Notes: generated from the sequence alone by a model not told the origin. Shown: positions 1-14,464, numbered from the stretch's first letter. The stretch: DNA of 64,000 nt from Leptoclinus maculatus (GCA_032191485.1 JAVDOI010000011.1:924963-988962); one strand, 5' to 3'. Numbers and translations are program-made.

Positions 1-678
1 GAGTTCTGGGCGGTATTGGACCTCCTGCTTCAGCACCATCTGCCTCCTCCTCCTCTCTTAACCATGTTAATCTCTTTATTCTAAGAGGACACCATTTCCA
101 TTCTTAAACCTTGAATGCGGTTCATACATTGTCCCTTCAGCACTTTAAGGCTGTTTAAAGGGTCTCACTCACACTTCCGGTTCCATTCTGGTGTTTTGTT
201 TTTCTTCAAGTTAACAGCTGGATGAAAGTAAAATAAATCGTTCGGCGACCTAAAGATGGACCTTTTAGTGAAGTACATTTGAACGGAATAGCCTTCATTT
301 TCACAGCATTATTGAACAACTTATTGTTTTGTATCTTCCAGATGGAGTGCACTTTTTTGAGTTTGTTACCAATTTTCAAGTAAGACTCAATGTTCCAGAG
401 ATTCTCTATTCACAGTAGAACATAAAAAAAGGAAAAGTCATCCTTGGGAACATTTGATGGTAACGTCAAACTCTGACAGTGCGTAATATCTCTGACGCCA
501 CTTAGGACCCAGAGAAATGATGCATGTCTTTAATATTTGTCTGAAGAGCTGCCCGCGTGTTTTTGGAAACACTTCAAATATTTGCTTCAGATTTGTTTTA
601 CAGTCGACTGAGAAATCACTTTCCCTCCGTAATCTCTTCATCATCATTATCATATCATGTTACAGCCATTCCTTTCTG

Positions 679-679
<1 letters not shown>

Positions 680-757
<78 letters not shown>
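680..757. repeat. (TC)n(CA)n microsatellite
   Basis: A short TC tract runs directly into a long CA tract with one interrupting AA. The open frames across it, reading as His-Thr repeats, are artefacts of the dinucleotide. Confidence 0.97.
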
Positions 758-758
<1 letters not shown>

Positions 759-1735
759 CACCTCTTGACAGTTTTATTGGGAGCTCCGTCATGTCCGTCA
801 GGATATTGGCTCGTATCTTTTTAACTCCCTGTTACATCGAAGATTAAATATTTTGCAGCTCAAACATCCACCACGACGTCGGAGAACAGAAACCCGTTCC
901 TAAATACAAATGAGCCTTTTTTTTTTACGGAGGTCCCTGAACTCTCTGCTCTCCACTAACTTTCTTTCTCTTTCAATATTTCACATCGTGGAGTGACTTA
1001 TGAATAACCTCGCCCACGTTTTCTTGTCTGCAGTCTGCTCAACAAGACGAACAGTCCACTAAGCTATAGTGTCGTCCTCCAGAGTCTCAGGATTAGTTGG
1101 ATTTCTGTGTCATTAATGTGCTGTTGACTCTGATCATTGAGAGAAACAGCCAAAAAACACACACACACACATCCCCAACAAGTCACCACACATGACGAGC
1201 ACAATGTGAAATGTAGAACGACGGTCAACAAGGCGGCTGTGAAAGAGTTAACGTCATGTTTTTTTTGGCAGAAGTTTTCCCCCGACGGGATCAACGACGG
1301 ATTATCCTTTAAAGCTTCTAAACTAAAACCTTAACGGCTTCATCCACCCTAAAAAAGAAAGCATGACAACAAGACTAATCATTTAGCAGAAGGACTCAAA
1401 TGTCCAGCTTTGATTTACTAAATCTAATACAGGACTTTCCAAATGGGTCCACAACATGAGTACAATGTCCCAGAATAAGACATCTATGAATGAGTCAAGC
1501 ATTGTTTAAGACAACGACTGAAACCAGAAACAGTTACATTCCTCAGCTGAGCTCCAACGATGGTTTCATCAGTTGGTCCACCTCTTAGGTCAAAACAAGG
1601 CTTTAGTGGTTATTTCATATACACATGCATTTACTAAATTACCAGACAACACGCTATATTGTGTAGTGACGTTTTACTAAATTATTTGTATTATATATAT
1701 TTTTTTATATTATATATTATATAGTTTATTTCTAT

Positions 1736-1844
1736 CTCTCACTGAGCTTTCTGTTATTATTGTCTTGCTGCTTTGTCTGTCAAAGCACTTTGTAAAACTC
1801 TGGTTTTAAAGGTGCTTTATGAATAAAGTTATTATTATTAACCA
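1736..1844 (+). mobile_element. LINE-type 3' tail
   Basis: The stretch reads as a fish LINE 3' end: a 'caaagcactttgtaaaact' motif, then a 'ggtgctttatgaataaagtt' motif, then a short (ATT)n tail. I recognise this terminal pattern from abundant fish LINE copies, where a microsatellite-like tail ends the element. Only the tail is evident. No reverse transcriptase frame is seen immediately upstream, so this is a 5'-truncated copy. Confidence 0.55.
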
Positions 1845-2854
1845 CTGAGAACACGTTTGACCGGTTACACATGTCATGTCAATAAAGTTAATTTACAGTA
1901 CATTTGTTCACCAATTGAGCCGTTTAGAGAGCTTTGCTGTCAGAGCGACATAAAGAGCAGACACATTATTATGGTAATTGATTTAATTCAGATTGATGCG
2001 TCAACTGATCGGCCTTTGTAGAGACCACCAAAGCTATGATGAATATCAGCTAATAAAAACGGGCTGCTGATCAATAGGAGCATCAGTGACCGGATTATAA
2101 TGCGTCAAACGTCAGCAAAGCCAACAGAATTTCCTTTTAAAAAAAAAAGGCAAGACATCCACAACGCACATCTTTAAAACTGGACAAATAGAACTCTTTG
2201 ACATGCAGCACCAACGACGAATGAGTAAAAGGAGATCGCCTCCTGTATTTCATGTCATTTTGCATTTTCATAAAAGCAAACTGAAACTGACATCCCATAT
2301 ATGGTGATATCGTTATTGAGATATGAAATGACCTTTATATCTGGACAGCAGATGTTGGCCTAATGTCCATCCCTAGTGGAGGATATTTAATCCGGATCAG
2401 AACTGTAAGGAGACAATAAGGTTGTGATTGTATGGGTCACATTTCGACTTCACTGCATCTGTTGGCTGGTTCTGGCACACGTTGCTGTTTTGGGACCCTC
2501 TCCATTACAAGCACTGTTTCAAGGGAATAAGAGACACACACTGAGGGTTGAATGTTTTATTGTACCGTTGTGTTTCTGGTGGATGTTCTCAGGTGTAGTT
2601 AGTGAAGGTCGGGCCTGTAGATACAAACATATTATTAGTTTGGTTGTCTTTACCAAAAGGATTGAGTATAACCTGTTTAACAGTGATGTTAAATAGCATG
2701 TAGAATCACTTACCTCTGCTGGGTCTCCTCTACAGGGTGTTCGGCCTAAAAGAGTCCCCAGGGTACATGAGCACCGGTCTATAGTTCCGGGAGGTACCAT
2801 TCATTAATTAGTAGAGGGGTGGTGGTCAAACTGAATTACCTGTTCGGGCTTTAT

Positions 2855-2893
2855 ATGATCTCTATTGTGATGTGTAGCCACAATAGAGATCAT
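2855..2893. repeat. Perfect 15-bp inverted repeat (hairpin)
   Basis: The arm ATGATCTCTATTGTG at 2855-2869 is matched exactly by its reverse complement at 2879-2893, with a 9-nt spacer. It sits just upstream of the LTR-like segment at about 2930-3135 and may be part of it or of a small MITE. Confidence 0.85.
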
Positions 2894-3135
2894 ACAGATC
2901 ATTCACATTAGGATGTTAGGAATCCATTGTAATGTAGTTGTTATAGTTTAGGTAATTGTGTTTTCAGGTAGTTACCTATCCTGTAGTGGGGTTGAGGTCC
3001 TCGTCAGTGGGCTATATAAGGTATTAAGGACCCGTGGTCCACCCTGTAATGAGCGGTGTCATGTATTTAGTATCATTGTTGGTGAAATAAACACCTGGTT
3101 GGTTTGCACCTAATCTCTGTGTCAGTACAGCTGCT
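2874..3135 (+). mobile_element. Possible solo LTR
   Basis: On the + strand a TATA-like 'gctatataagg' at about 3010 is followed about 75 bp later by AATAAA at 3086-3091 and then a short GT-rich stretch ending near 'gtcagtaca'. This spacing resembles an LTR with U3 promoter, R and U5. The termini are uncertain (TGTAGCC at 2874 is one candidate start) and I could not find a target-site duplication, so it could also be an unrelated promoter-like sequence. Confidence 0.3.
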
Positions 3136-5848
3136 GCGGGGGCCAGCCTAACTCACTCCAAGTTTAATTTAATGATAATTAAATTATGCTAAAAGGGGCA
3201 TTTATCCAGGTGGATTTATTTTATTTTACTGTAATGAAAAACATCTTGTAGTTCTATTGACTGTATATTGTTTTGGTGTGAGTTGAGATTACTGCCTTCT
3301 CTCTAACATAATGGAACAGCAATGTCTCCTATTAGGAAGCATGACCCGGTTACTCAAGTTAATCCACAGGCCTTTTTGTGAGCATATTCACGTAGGGGAA
3401 CTACTTTCTTTAATGCCATCAGTCAACTCCTCTTCATCGTGAAGCTTCTATATTTTAAACCATTCCATTTTAATGTTCTACACGCGTTGTCCCTGAAGGT
3501 GAGCCAACAGTTGCATGGCAACCTAAAGAGCGTAATATACACAGAGTGCATGATGCTGCATGCACCAGCTGAGACTTGTTATAATAGTGACTTCTGATTT
3601 TACAGACTGCTCCTTTATCTTATTAAATGTTTGCAGTTAGATTGAGGCAGTAGAACATAAAGGGAGCAATGTCAGCTATAGATTATAAAGCTTTATTAAT
3701 CCCCAGTGAGGATCAACTCATACAGACAACAATAGACAAAAGTAACGAGGTCGGCAGTTTGAACTTCTTGTAACTTTTCCAGACTTTTTGGCACTCGCGT
3801 CACAAGCTTTAACCCGGACACTAATGCTTGTCAGGGTGATTTAAAATGTAATTTTAGGGTGGAATTTCACCAGACAAAAGCTGTAATTTTGGATTTGCAA
3901 CTGGCAATCCCTAAATACAGCCTTTCCCAAAGATGAATAATCAGCTTCTTCTAAGTGGCATGAGTCCCATTGTTCCTTGTTGATGCTGTGGTGAAAAGCT
4001 TAGACGTCGACAAGTTGACTCTGATCCCCACAACTCTGAGACAATATCGACAGTAAGTATTTTGGCAACTCGGCTTTTTCAGGCGTGACGGGTTTGTTCA
4101 AACCTGTTAAGTTATGGGAGCCGGCTGTTAGACACCATGAAAGAAAACGATGTTTCCTTGATCTCCTCTCAGTCTACTTCCTCGTGTTTCTATCCGTCTG
4201 TATCCGTACAAATCGCTCCTTTTTCTATTTTACCCTCACTTCTACATGTTCTCTATGTCCACCTACCTGTACAGTAGCATCTATCCATGCACTTTGGTTT
4301 TTATCTTTATTGTTCAGGTTGTGAGTCATCAGTTTCTCTGCTGCTCTTGATAATAAACAACGTAACTAGCAACAGTTTTTATTAGAACTATGCTCCCCGA
4401 AGACAATGTGGTGCAGAGATCTGGAAATCCCTTTTTAAAAGAACTGTAGATGGCATTGAACTTGATGCCTTCAATTACATTTCATACCGACGATCTCTGG
4501 ATATCCAGTTCTGGAAATGTTGGATCGGAATGAATCGTGCAACTTTATTGCTCGTGGAGCCCAGTGGAGGTATGATGTGCTGTCAGACATTATCGTAGTT
4601 TCTTGCAGTAAGAAGTATTTCTTTTGTTGTACGTGGTATTTTGGACAGGATAATCGTGATATAACCTTTTTTTGGGATCATTCTTTCATGTAAAAAGCAA
4701 CATCAGGCTTGACTTACACATTTTATTTCTAACTCTCTAAAACAAAATGTAACAAATAAAAACATGGATATAAATGTATTGAATTGTTATGCATTATTAA
4801 AATAACAATTTGTTCACCAGCAACTTGGTAAAAAAAACAATCGTCCAGTGTAAACCTATTTAATGCAGCAACAAATTGATCAAAACATACACCAGTATAT
4901 ATTTAGGAATTAAAATAGCAGTATATATAATGTGCATAGTATATAAACATAGAATTAACTCCTTTGTCACAGATATTTGACCGAGCTATTTGAGTCAGTT
5001 CTGGCCCAATATACTATATCGATATAGCACTAAAAACAACCACAAAAAGACACAAAACAACCACAAATTGACGCAGTATATTGATGCAAAATGACCACAA
5101 TGAGATGCAAAACTATAGTTGACAAGGAATAAAAAGCAATGACATGGAGAGTTTGAGAGGGCTTAAGAGTTTCAGGAGGACGTAGGAGAAGCTGCGTAAT
5201 ATAACGTCTACATGTTTGTTATTTAGGTCGTGATACAACCTCTCCTCTCGGGACGCAACAACGTGGTTAATATGCAAATGATGCCCGGTGCAAAGCATGT
5301 TGGGATCCCACGTTGTAGCCGACAGTCACCGCATCCTGTCTGAAGACTGCAGGATTCAAAGAGTGAGTTATTTCTTCAGACACTCGTCATGCCAGAACAG
5401 AGTGTACAGATGTTTTCAGCAGAGTTGGTCAACTCGTCGTGAGTTCACACTCCGTCTCTGACAATGAAGACAAATGTCTCCAGAGAAAACCAATTTCATC
5501 CCTCCGCCCCAGAGTTTTCTTTTTCTTTTGTCGTGTTTTGTCCTTTGGAGGAGTGCTTTTTCAAAAGACTACGTGAAAAAAAACGTAAAGAAAACGTGTC
5601 TTATCATTTGGTTTGTCGTTTTTTCAGTTCAGACTCAAGCTTTCAAAGACGACACACTGAAATACCTCAGCAGTCTTTTATATATTCAAACAGAAGAGGA
5701 AGAGGAGAGAATCTGCATTATTTCTATTATAAGATTGGCACATTTTCATGTTTTCTCCTCACAATAGAACTATTGTTAAGTATCAAAAGGTTGTATTTTT
5801 ATACCAAACAGTAACCAAACAGTTAAAAACTGTTTTAAATACCTCGTA

Positions 5849-6215
5849 TTGAGACTTGACAGGAGACTCAACCAGCTGAGACTGACGGCCATCCGTAAAC
5901 TTAAAGGACGACTATGTTCCATCTCCTCCTCCTGTCGTATCAGAGCATTATTCAGACCATTCTACTGGTCTGGTCCACCTGCTCCTTTCACATTTTATCC
6001 GTTACTAACCGAGGCCAAACTCACACACACAGCCAACTCGGCCGTCAGGATAATTGGCCTGCGCACACCCTCGATGAGGTAAGGAATAAAGGCTAAAGCA
6101 CACATTGCAACCTCGACAGAACAGAACATCACGCAGCCTCTCTATCAACACCTCACCCCTCTGCCCTCCAGGTACAGAGCAGTGAGGTGCAGAGGGAGCT
6201 CGTTTGGGGTAAAAC
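5849..6215 (+). pseudogene. Decayed LINE reverse-transcriptase C-terminal end (tentative)
   Basis: The frame starting at 5849 ends with residues LTHTANSAVRIIGL, which resembles the C-terminal end of fish LINE polyproteins, where a similar Asn-x-Ala-x-x-Ile-Ile-Gly segment follows the reverse transcriptase domain. Further on, a second frame reads LYQHLTPLPSRYRAVRCR, like the conserved 'leucine-pro-ser-x-arg-tyr-arg' tail of the same proteins. A stop and a frame change separate the two pieces, so the copy is broken. I see no catalytic YADD box, and the call rests on short motif resemblance only. Confidence 0.4.
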
Positions 6216-6433
6216 CTGATCCCTGAAGCCAAAACCTAAACAGCAGACCTCCGCTGAACAGACCTGAGTGTGTCCCGCTGTCTGGCATTGTGTGCTGCAG
6301 TGTTGTCTGACATCGACAATGCAGTGGAGATTAATTTCTCCTCGGGAACAATACATTCTAAAGTCTTTAACTCCTTCACCCACTTCATCTGCCTCTCACC
6401 CCTTTATTATTCTACTTGCATGAATGCACATGT

Positions 6434-6455
6434 CCCCCCCCCCCCCCCCCCCCCC
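6434..6455. repeat. Poly(C) tract
   Basis: An uninterrupted C run of about 22 bases. Length in such a tract is prone to assembly error. Confidence 0.95.
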
Positions 6456-7689
6456 GTTGTAGTCACACACACTCTCACGTAGTAGTTAGAGGATTACTTT
6501 CACACTCAATCATTTACTGCCATGCCTCTCACTTTCCCTGCGTCAAAGCTTTTGTGTTTCCAACATGGTGAACTCTGATGCTGAGATGCTTCCTCTCGTG
6601 TTCCAGCGCTGGAAAAGTTACACCTAACAGAGCTCAAAATCACCAATCTGAATATATTTAGTAAATAATTATCATGTTTATCTTCCTCATTACATGCACA
6701 TGAATGCAGTGTTTTCTTTTGCACTTTTTATGATTTTCTATTTGTATTATTATTATGTTATCCATAGCAGAAGTTAATGGCTAATGGCAATTTAAGAAGA
6801 AGTGGTTAGAAAGGAAAAGTTTCCACATTTTCTTTAATTAAACCCTAAAGTGCAGCTTGTGGTGACCTCAATCGATGACTTGTGCAGCAACGTGTAGCTT
6901 AACAACTTGCACGTTGTTGTGCAACCCTATGTTGCAGAATGACAGTAATTGAACCTTGAAAACGAGGTAGAATCTTTTTAGAAAAATTGTCTTCAAACTC
7001 TGGAAAAAGCTGAAAAGTGGATCTTGAGTTAACGTGACTGTTGTCACGGTCACAAATAGACTTTCAACAAAGCAGCAGCTGTACCAACAGCCTGGTAACC
7101 GTAAGACTTTTGGGTTTTCATGGCTGAGCTCCACTTGAACATTTGAATTCTGTGCAAAAAGATGAACTTAAAACTAGGCATGAATTATGAATGTGGATTA
7201 ATGTCTGTATTCAATGCCCTAAAATCGTTCTTGCATCTTCGTAAAATGAAATATCCACCTGGCCTTTAGTCACACAACCTGCTGTGGTATGATTTGTGCA
7301 TTTTACCATTTCTTACTTTTCCTTCTACACGACACAAGGCAGGCAAACCAGACAGCGTGTGAAAAGTCTATTGTTTTAAATTCCAAGAACAGTGCGATTC
7401 TTATATAACATGTAAACATTTGACGTGATCTCACTTACTCTGGGTAAGAAGGAAAACCAGTTCAGGTAGCCCCCAAAACTGAGCCACCATCTGAGGGAAG
7501 ATGATGGGAAATGTAGGAAATGAAAGACATGAAAAGGCAGATTTAGGAGGTTCACTAAAAATGAGAAATGAACTTAAATCACATGGCAAGACAAGGAGAT
7601 ATTCATCAGGTATCGTCTGAGGAAGAACTTCATTTCAACTTCCACTAAATAGTAAACCACTAAACTCACAACTAACAGTAAACAGATCG

Positions 7690-8400
7690 AATGGTGTGTT
7701 CACATCAAACACGAAGCAAAGGGAGAGAAGGAGGGGCTTACCTCCATGTAGATACCAACAATGTTTCATTAACCATGATCAAAATAACCACTGTTGCTGC
7801 TTTGTACGTGTTGTGAATCTCCCCATACACAAGAACACCAAACACTGTGTTCTCTTGGTTCATAACATCGTCCGGAGCTGAATACAGCCACATATGGGCT
7901 GCTTTACTAAAGAGGGATGAACCCAAAATGAACAGATTTTGCTGTGCTGTAATCGCAATACACGGTAAAATAAAGGATGGCAACATATCGACATCATGAT
8001 GCCGATTTGTGAAAAGTCTGAATTCAAGCTTCGTCAGGTCTGTCTGCAAGACGACAAGAAGACAAGTTTTAAAATGCTTGTTTTGTTAGAGCCTGGATCG
8101 ATCGGGGCTATGCTAGGCTAACAATGTAGCATCAACACTCAAAATAACGTCATCCAGAAATAAATACGGCAGCGACATTACCGTTCATACACTCATACAC
8201 AGATTTCCACCTGGTCCCTGTAAGAATATGAGCTACTATAGCAGAGCTCTGGGTGACCACAGCGTCAATATTTATTTCCTCCGTTTCGGATCCATTTGCG
8301 TCACCCGGCCTCAAATTTGCACCTAATCTCGTCTTTGCATTGACTTTGTTTGTCATCGCTATACAGTATGTACTCCATCTGGTGTGAACACGGCATAAAG
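7690..8400. mobile_element. MITE candidate with TGTTCACA-type ends
   Basis: The left side carries 'gtgtgttcacatcaaac' (about 7696) and the right side carries the inverse, 'ctggtgtgaacacggc' (about 8379), so the two share an inverted TGTTCACAYCA core. Fish PIF/Harbinger- and hAT-type MITEs commonly have ends of this kind. The inner part from about 8225 ('gagctctgggtga') is shared in short blocks with 62640-62700, which supports a dispersed family. Exact termini and target-site duplication were not resolved, and no transposase is seen. Confidence 0.42.
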
Positions 8401-8645
8401 ATGGAAGATGGAAGCCTCCACAGACTGTTCAAAACCTAAACTATAAAAGACAAGTGGGAGATCAGGTTTATGTTGCCACTTAGAGGTCGACAGTCTGTTG
8501 GTAAGTTGGTCAGCGATCGGTCATTGTGATTGGTGGGATCTGTTTGTCCACACTGACCCGCTGTTAACATCAACTGTCATCTGTCAATCGCACGCTTGAC
8601 TCCAGAGAGCTATCTGTCGATCAGCCAGAGTGGAAAGATGAGAAG

Positions 8646-8647
<2 letters not shown>

Positions 8648-8691
<44 letters not shown>
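8648..8691. repeat. (GT)n microsatellite
   Basis: A pure GT tract of about 44 bp, flanked by purine-rich sequence. Confidence 0.97.
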
Positions 8692-8976
8692 ACGGTAAGA
8701 AGAGCAAAGAAAGGATAAAAGGAAAGAGAAGAGGATAACATGTGACGAGAGGAAGAGAGAAATGGTGGCGTTCAAATTAAAAGGAGAGTTTTTCTGGGCG
8801 TTTGTTCCAAATATATAAAACCTGAGCGCTGCTCCTCACATGTTGGACTCCCTGAAGACCTGACCTGGATCATAATAGTACTTTACATAATAGTCACATT
8901 TAATAAAAAATCCCTCATCAATTTATGAGTAAAATATTTTTTTTTAAGTTTTTTGGATATTCCACAAATTTTTTTT

Positions 8977-9000
8977 GGGGGGGGGGGGGGGGGGGGGGGG
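8977..9000. repeat. Poly(G) tract
   Basis: About 24 G residues directly after a T8 run, inside a strongly AT-rich segment. It is a likely place for length error in the assembly. Confidence 0.95.
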
Positions 9001-9575
9001 TATTTAAATGATTTTTGTCGGATATTTTACTGATCATTTTGGGATATCTTACTTTTTGATGTATAGTGTAATTGACATTATTTTGGAAATTTTAAAATGT
9101 TACAAATATTCTTTATATATAGTCTTTATTTTTTGTTGTTGTTGTACATTTTGATGATAATAGTAAATAAATAAATCATTTTAAACACAAAAATGCATGT
9201 ATATATTTTGTTTTTTTATTATCTTTAGTTTATAGATTAGTCAACCTGAACCCGCTGTGCAGACGTTTTTCTTTCACGTTCCACTCATAGTTTGTGGTGC
9301 TCACAGATGTGTTAAGGTCAAGGCGGGGAGTAACTATATCTGGTGATTTATGGTCTGCAAGAGAATATATAATATATATCTCACGTTTTTTGAAAGGAGA
9401 AAATAAAAGTCACTCCATGTCAGAGTTCACACACACACTTTATATTGTATTATGTCTGACCATAAAGTCTCAGAAATGATACACCACTGACTTAAAGACA
9501 CAGAGCAACATCATCATCACATTGGAGTCATTTGTTGTGTCCACGTGCTGAATGTCCAACATAAACTCTCCTTTT

Positions 9576-9600
9576 ACATTACATTACATTACATTACATC
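9576..9600. repeat. (TTACA)n pentanucleotide repeat
   Basis: About five copies of ATTAC/TTACA. Fish retroposon tails often end in this pentamer, but no element body is recognisable next to it. Confidence 0.85.
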
Positions 9601-11989
9601 CTTCTAGCTCTAGTTTGGTCTCCACCAACTCCAGAGACAAACATCTGGCTCTTTAAATGCTCGTTGTTCCACTGGTCAAACTCAAACTCATGCTCTTTAC
9701 TGGACAACCAAACAAATGAGCTACAAGAGGCTGAACACTGCATTAAAGGGGACGAAATGGTTCATTCCACCGTGTGTTTCTGCAACGTATGCTAATACAA
9801 CGGTTTGTATGCATCGTTCTTATATATCTTATGAAAAGTTCCTCCTCATTTCTCGTGCGTTGTCCTACAAACCCTGGAGTCACGCGTCAGTATTCGCTCG
9901 TTAAATGCATACAATCTTTTCTAAATAAACTCTCCGTTTTGAAACTACTTAGTTAGGTTCAGGAAAAGATCGTCGATTGGGTCACAATAACCACGGAAGT
10001 GCCGTTAATAAAGTATGCAAGTTACGTTTGCAACTTAAAGCTTACGAGCTAACTTACTACAGCGCCCGCTCACCGAACGCAGCTACTGTAAGGTAAGAAG
10101 AATTAAACATAAAGTAGGCTGAATATTGAGATTTGACTCAGGATCTGACTAACACCGTGTGATCTGATTCAAAGTAAATATCAAATATGATCTAAATGGT
10201 TGTAAAAAAAACTATATCGCAGATGAATAAAGATAGTGTGAAAACAAAACTTTGGTTTCAGGTTTTCAGGTTAAAAACAGGTGTGTTTGGTCTTCAGTCT
10301 AACACCAACACATTAAACCACCCAAAGAGCTTCCTGCTCCTCCGGCACCTCTGGTTCCCATTAGAGCGAGGCGAGCCGCACTGAAAGCGGTTAATCTGCT
10401 GAGTTACGTCGACAGTTTAAATGCAGATCACGATCCGTCCTTCACTTCCTGGACAGCTCCCGTCAGTGTGACTTAATACAGAACCAGAACCAACTCATTC
10501 AGCCTCGGTTTGTTGTTTATCACTTGGAGCGGCAGGTATGGACCCGCCCTCACATTAATCACAGCATTAGTAAGACATTATCTCTATGAAAAGAAATGGT
10601 TTATTTTGTTATCTTAACTTGTATTTGACTGAGTGAGGTCCTCCTTAAACGTTCACCTGGTTGCACACTTTGACACGAGGTACTTCCCAGTACAACCTCT
10701 TCATTGTGTTCTGCTGTGCACATCAGCATTTGTTAACATGAGGAGAGAGAGAATTTCAAAGCATACCAAGTAGGTTTTAGACCACTTTCCTGCCTTCCAA
10801 TCTGTCACTGATGACAAGAAGCTGTCAAAATCAACATGCAAAGACTTGGAACTTACTTGAGGAAGATAATCCTCTCTCAAGTAAGAACACCTTTCTATTT
10901 ATTCGGACAGGATTCATATTCTAGGTATGTTACCTCAATAGACCTACATTCATTTTTATGTTTTAATTGCAAAAAAAGAAATATTACTATTCTACTTATT
11001 CTAAAGCTTTGTTGCTTCTTAACATTTATTTCTCAAATGCATTACGGACTATTCGGTCTAAATAATAAGATAAAGTAACTGCTGCAGCTGCTTTATGTAT
11101 AGTTGAAAGGGGGTTCAAGGTTTACCTACAAGCTATTCAACTTTCACTGCTATTCACTCAGGTTTGTACAAAAGGTCCTCAGTCACACCTTTGGATTCCA
11201 GACATAAAGTATATGCTGACAGACAGTTAAGTCGCAGCAGAGAAGAAGAAGGTGTTTGAATGAATGGCTCATGATAGCCAGGGCTCTGTGAGGTCAAGGA
11301 GGGAAATGAAAAGTACGAGAACTCACCGAGTTAATGAATGCACGGGAACATACGAGGTCACACTTCTTCTTCTCATAATGTATCCGTCGTCACATCGTCT
11401 ATGAGTCATGTTGGATGAATGGTGCTGCAGCAGAAGAAGTCATACTTTATGTTTGTATTCATTTTAGTGGACTTAGGTCCAAGTGTTGAAACTTACAGCT
11501 CTGGATTTTGTGTCTTTCTTTCTGCCTCTTTTTTTTTTTTTTTCAACAAAAAAACATTTAGACATTAATTAGAATATTTGTTTTCAATAAAAAAACAAAT
11601 GTGATACATAAAGTGTTGTGTATTCTGAGCCACCTGCACCACCTTGTTTCCAGTAATCTGCAGGTTTTGATGAGGAGTGGGCAATATAGACAACATCTTA
11701 TATCAATGTCTGTATCATTTTATATTGAAATAATACATTTAAAACAAATCCAATATTACCATAAAGCAGCCCGGCTCATTGATTTGCAACATCGCCCACA
11801 ACGGCCTAATGAACCCAGAGACACAGACACGAGGAGGTATTAGTACTGTGTACAGTAGAAGACATTATAAGATGCTCTTATGAATTCATAAACAACTGTA
11901 CGAGCCAGAAGGGGAAAGAGAACGAGCAGCCATGATGTCCTTCATTAAACACCTTTTAATCTGATTTAAAATGCCGGCAGCTATTCTCT

Positions 11990-12023
11990 CACACACACAC
12001 ACCTACACACACACACACACACA
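11990..12023. repeat. Interrupted (CA)n microsatellite
   Basis: Two CA blocks split by a 'cctacac' interruption. Confidence 0.93.
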
Positions 12024-14460
12024 AAAGGCGTTAATGTTTGTGAAACAGACTACGATAAAGCAAAATCAACTGAAATCGAGAAGTGAACTTTCCCTGGAAA
12101 AATAAATACACAGTAACGGGTCGGTCGGCTCGAGGGAGCGGAGGGAGGAAGACCTGCTGCCAGACTCTGCAGGCCTGCTGCTTTCTAGCAACATTTGTGC
12201 TGATGGAGCACAAACTGAGAAAATAAGGGAGCGACATAACACACACATCAACACTGAGGGAGGAAAAAGAGACATCGAAGAGCCAAGAAGTAGAATTGAT
12301 CGTTGAATTTCCCATCAAAAACTACATCGTTTTTCTTTTATGAGTTGCTTCTGAATTTGGAAATTGAATGAAATAGAAGATATCAATGCAAAAGAGAAAG
12401 TGAAATGTAAAATGTACAAAACAGAGCCCTCACACTGGGAGCTTGTTTCAGCAACAAGAATGTAGTCGGGCATGAAAGAAACCCACAGCCAGCCTGAGGA
12501 AACTCTCTGGAACAAAAAAATAAGACCATTTAAATGAGACCAATGTTAAAACACGAAACAAGGTGCGACAAGACGGTACAAGTACAAATGATTTGCTGCA
12601 AAAATGATGGCGAGGGAACTTGCCAAAAGTAAATAAATGGGTTATTAACCTTCAGCAGAGACTCGTGCTTTATTATCAGCAGACATATTTCCTACTTGTC
12701 AAAGATTTGAATGCTTCACATTTTAGTTTTTGTACATTTCATTGTCATGAGAACTTGTGTAAGGAGGAAGGCTGAGTCATGCATCACAATAAACGATGCT
12801 AACACCACATAGAGACTTGTGCCTCTGCAGGGTAGAAACCTGTAGCTGTACGGTCCTACTAGACCTGTGGATGAGCTTAAGTAATGTTTACTTGTGTCAA
12901 GTACAAATTGAATCAACAAGCATCCGGATCAGACTCAGTCAGCGAACTCCTCATATCAAAGGGACTTGGATCAGGGCCAAAAGAACTTCCCTAATCTGTG
13001 TGCCAGCCTGCAGGGATTGCATGGTCTCTGGCATTGGACATAAATGATGTTCTGCATCTCGTCAGACCTTGTTTACACATTAAATCACCGCTTAAAAAAA
13101 AAGTTTAACCGGGAGAATGTGAATCCTGAAATTGAAGCGATCGGCCGGAGACTCTGTTATTGGAACTACTACAATGTGGAGCTCCAGCTTGTGAGTGGAG
13201 CTTCTTTTCTCTCATAAACAATATTTGGCTGAGTTAGTGCAGACAACCAAACAACAGCCATGTTTAATCTGGGCGTTAAAGTTACAGAATGAGCGTTAAT
13301 GATGCTGCATTCACATGGAATCAGGCAGAAGGAGGGAAGGGGACCAATAAACTTCTTATTCTAGTAATGCATTTAGCTATAAAACACAGCTTTCTCTTAA
13401 TATCGTTTCGCAAACTTAAACAACCTTCTTCGCTGTGAGAAAGCTACGTGTCAGCGTAGCAAAGCATTGGCGACAGCCGCTACATGACCTACCGCTGGTA
13501 ACTGCTGAAACAGACATTAGTCATCGTTGGAGTTTAGCGATTAAGGAGAGCATTGTTTTAGCGGATATCGATGCTCTCTATCGCTCTCCACGACCACTTC
13601 TACAGTCAAACATCTCGAAGTTCATCCCCAAAAACTGGTAAGTGCTCGGGTTGAACTCAATAGCCACGATAGGAGAATCTTCACCATTGGTGGAACAAGC
13701 ATCAACAAAACTACTGCCTTGTGATCGACAACATGTCCAGGCTGCTAACATGAGCCCTCAGTGACATTCACCCATCTGATCTGTGGAGCTTTCATTGGTG
13801 TTATTCATACGATAGGTTTCCCAGTGATTGACAGCCACCTGAAGGCAAACACCCGACACAAATACGACATGGTATTTCCTGACTTCATAGGGCTTGAAGG
13901 CAGTCCTCGTTAAGTCGTAAACATCTGAGCAGCAAATGAGAGAGAGTGGAGATGGATATGAGAAGTTTAACAATCTAACATATAACGGGCATGAAGCTAT
14001 TACATACAGATTACTTTCCACAGTCAGATCTTTGTTAGGTCAAAATGTAAAAAAAATAAATGAAAGAATAATAGTTATCACATCCATATGTACACCATCG
14101 GCTGACCGGTGAGGTCAGGTCAACCATTTAACCCACACAGGTTGATAAACATCTAAAAACCAGTGCAATACAACTGCAGAGCTATGGAGCCCACACTGTC
14201 ACTAACTGCACTCCTGGAATAAATATTAAGAGCGATTGAAATTATCTGTAAACTCATATCTCATATTCATGGACTACTTTGCTGCCTTTGTACAAGTCCT
14301 GTAAAGAAACAAGTGAGGTATTAAATGCATTATAAGGAAACACAGGTTGAATACTATTCACTATTTGATTTTTAAGACCTCCTGTTTCTAAAGCATTTAA
14401 AAGAGAATTGTCCGTCTTTGTAAAATCCCGAGACGTAAACGGTGCATTTAATCATTAAGT

Positions 14461-14464
<4 letters not shown>

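Noticed and set aside
517..847. His-Thr repeat proteins over the CA microsatellite, and similar frames at 8584-8775 and 15965-16216
   Set aside because: Pure artefacts of translating dinucleotide repeats.
7738..8049. A 103-codon minus-strand frame (starts MQTDLTKLEF)
   Set aside because: It lies inside the MITE candidate, has no family resemblance and no splice context.
13435..13641. A 68-codon plus-strand frame (starts MRKLRVSVAKHW)
   Set aside because: Short, isolated, not similar to any family I know, with no splice signals clearly tied to it.
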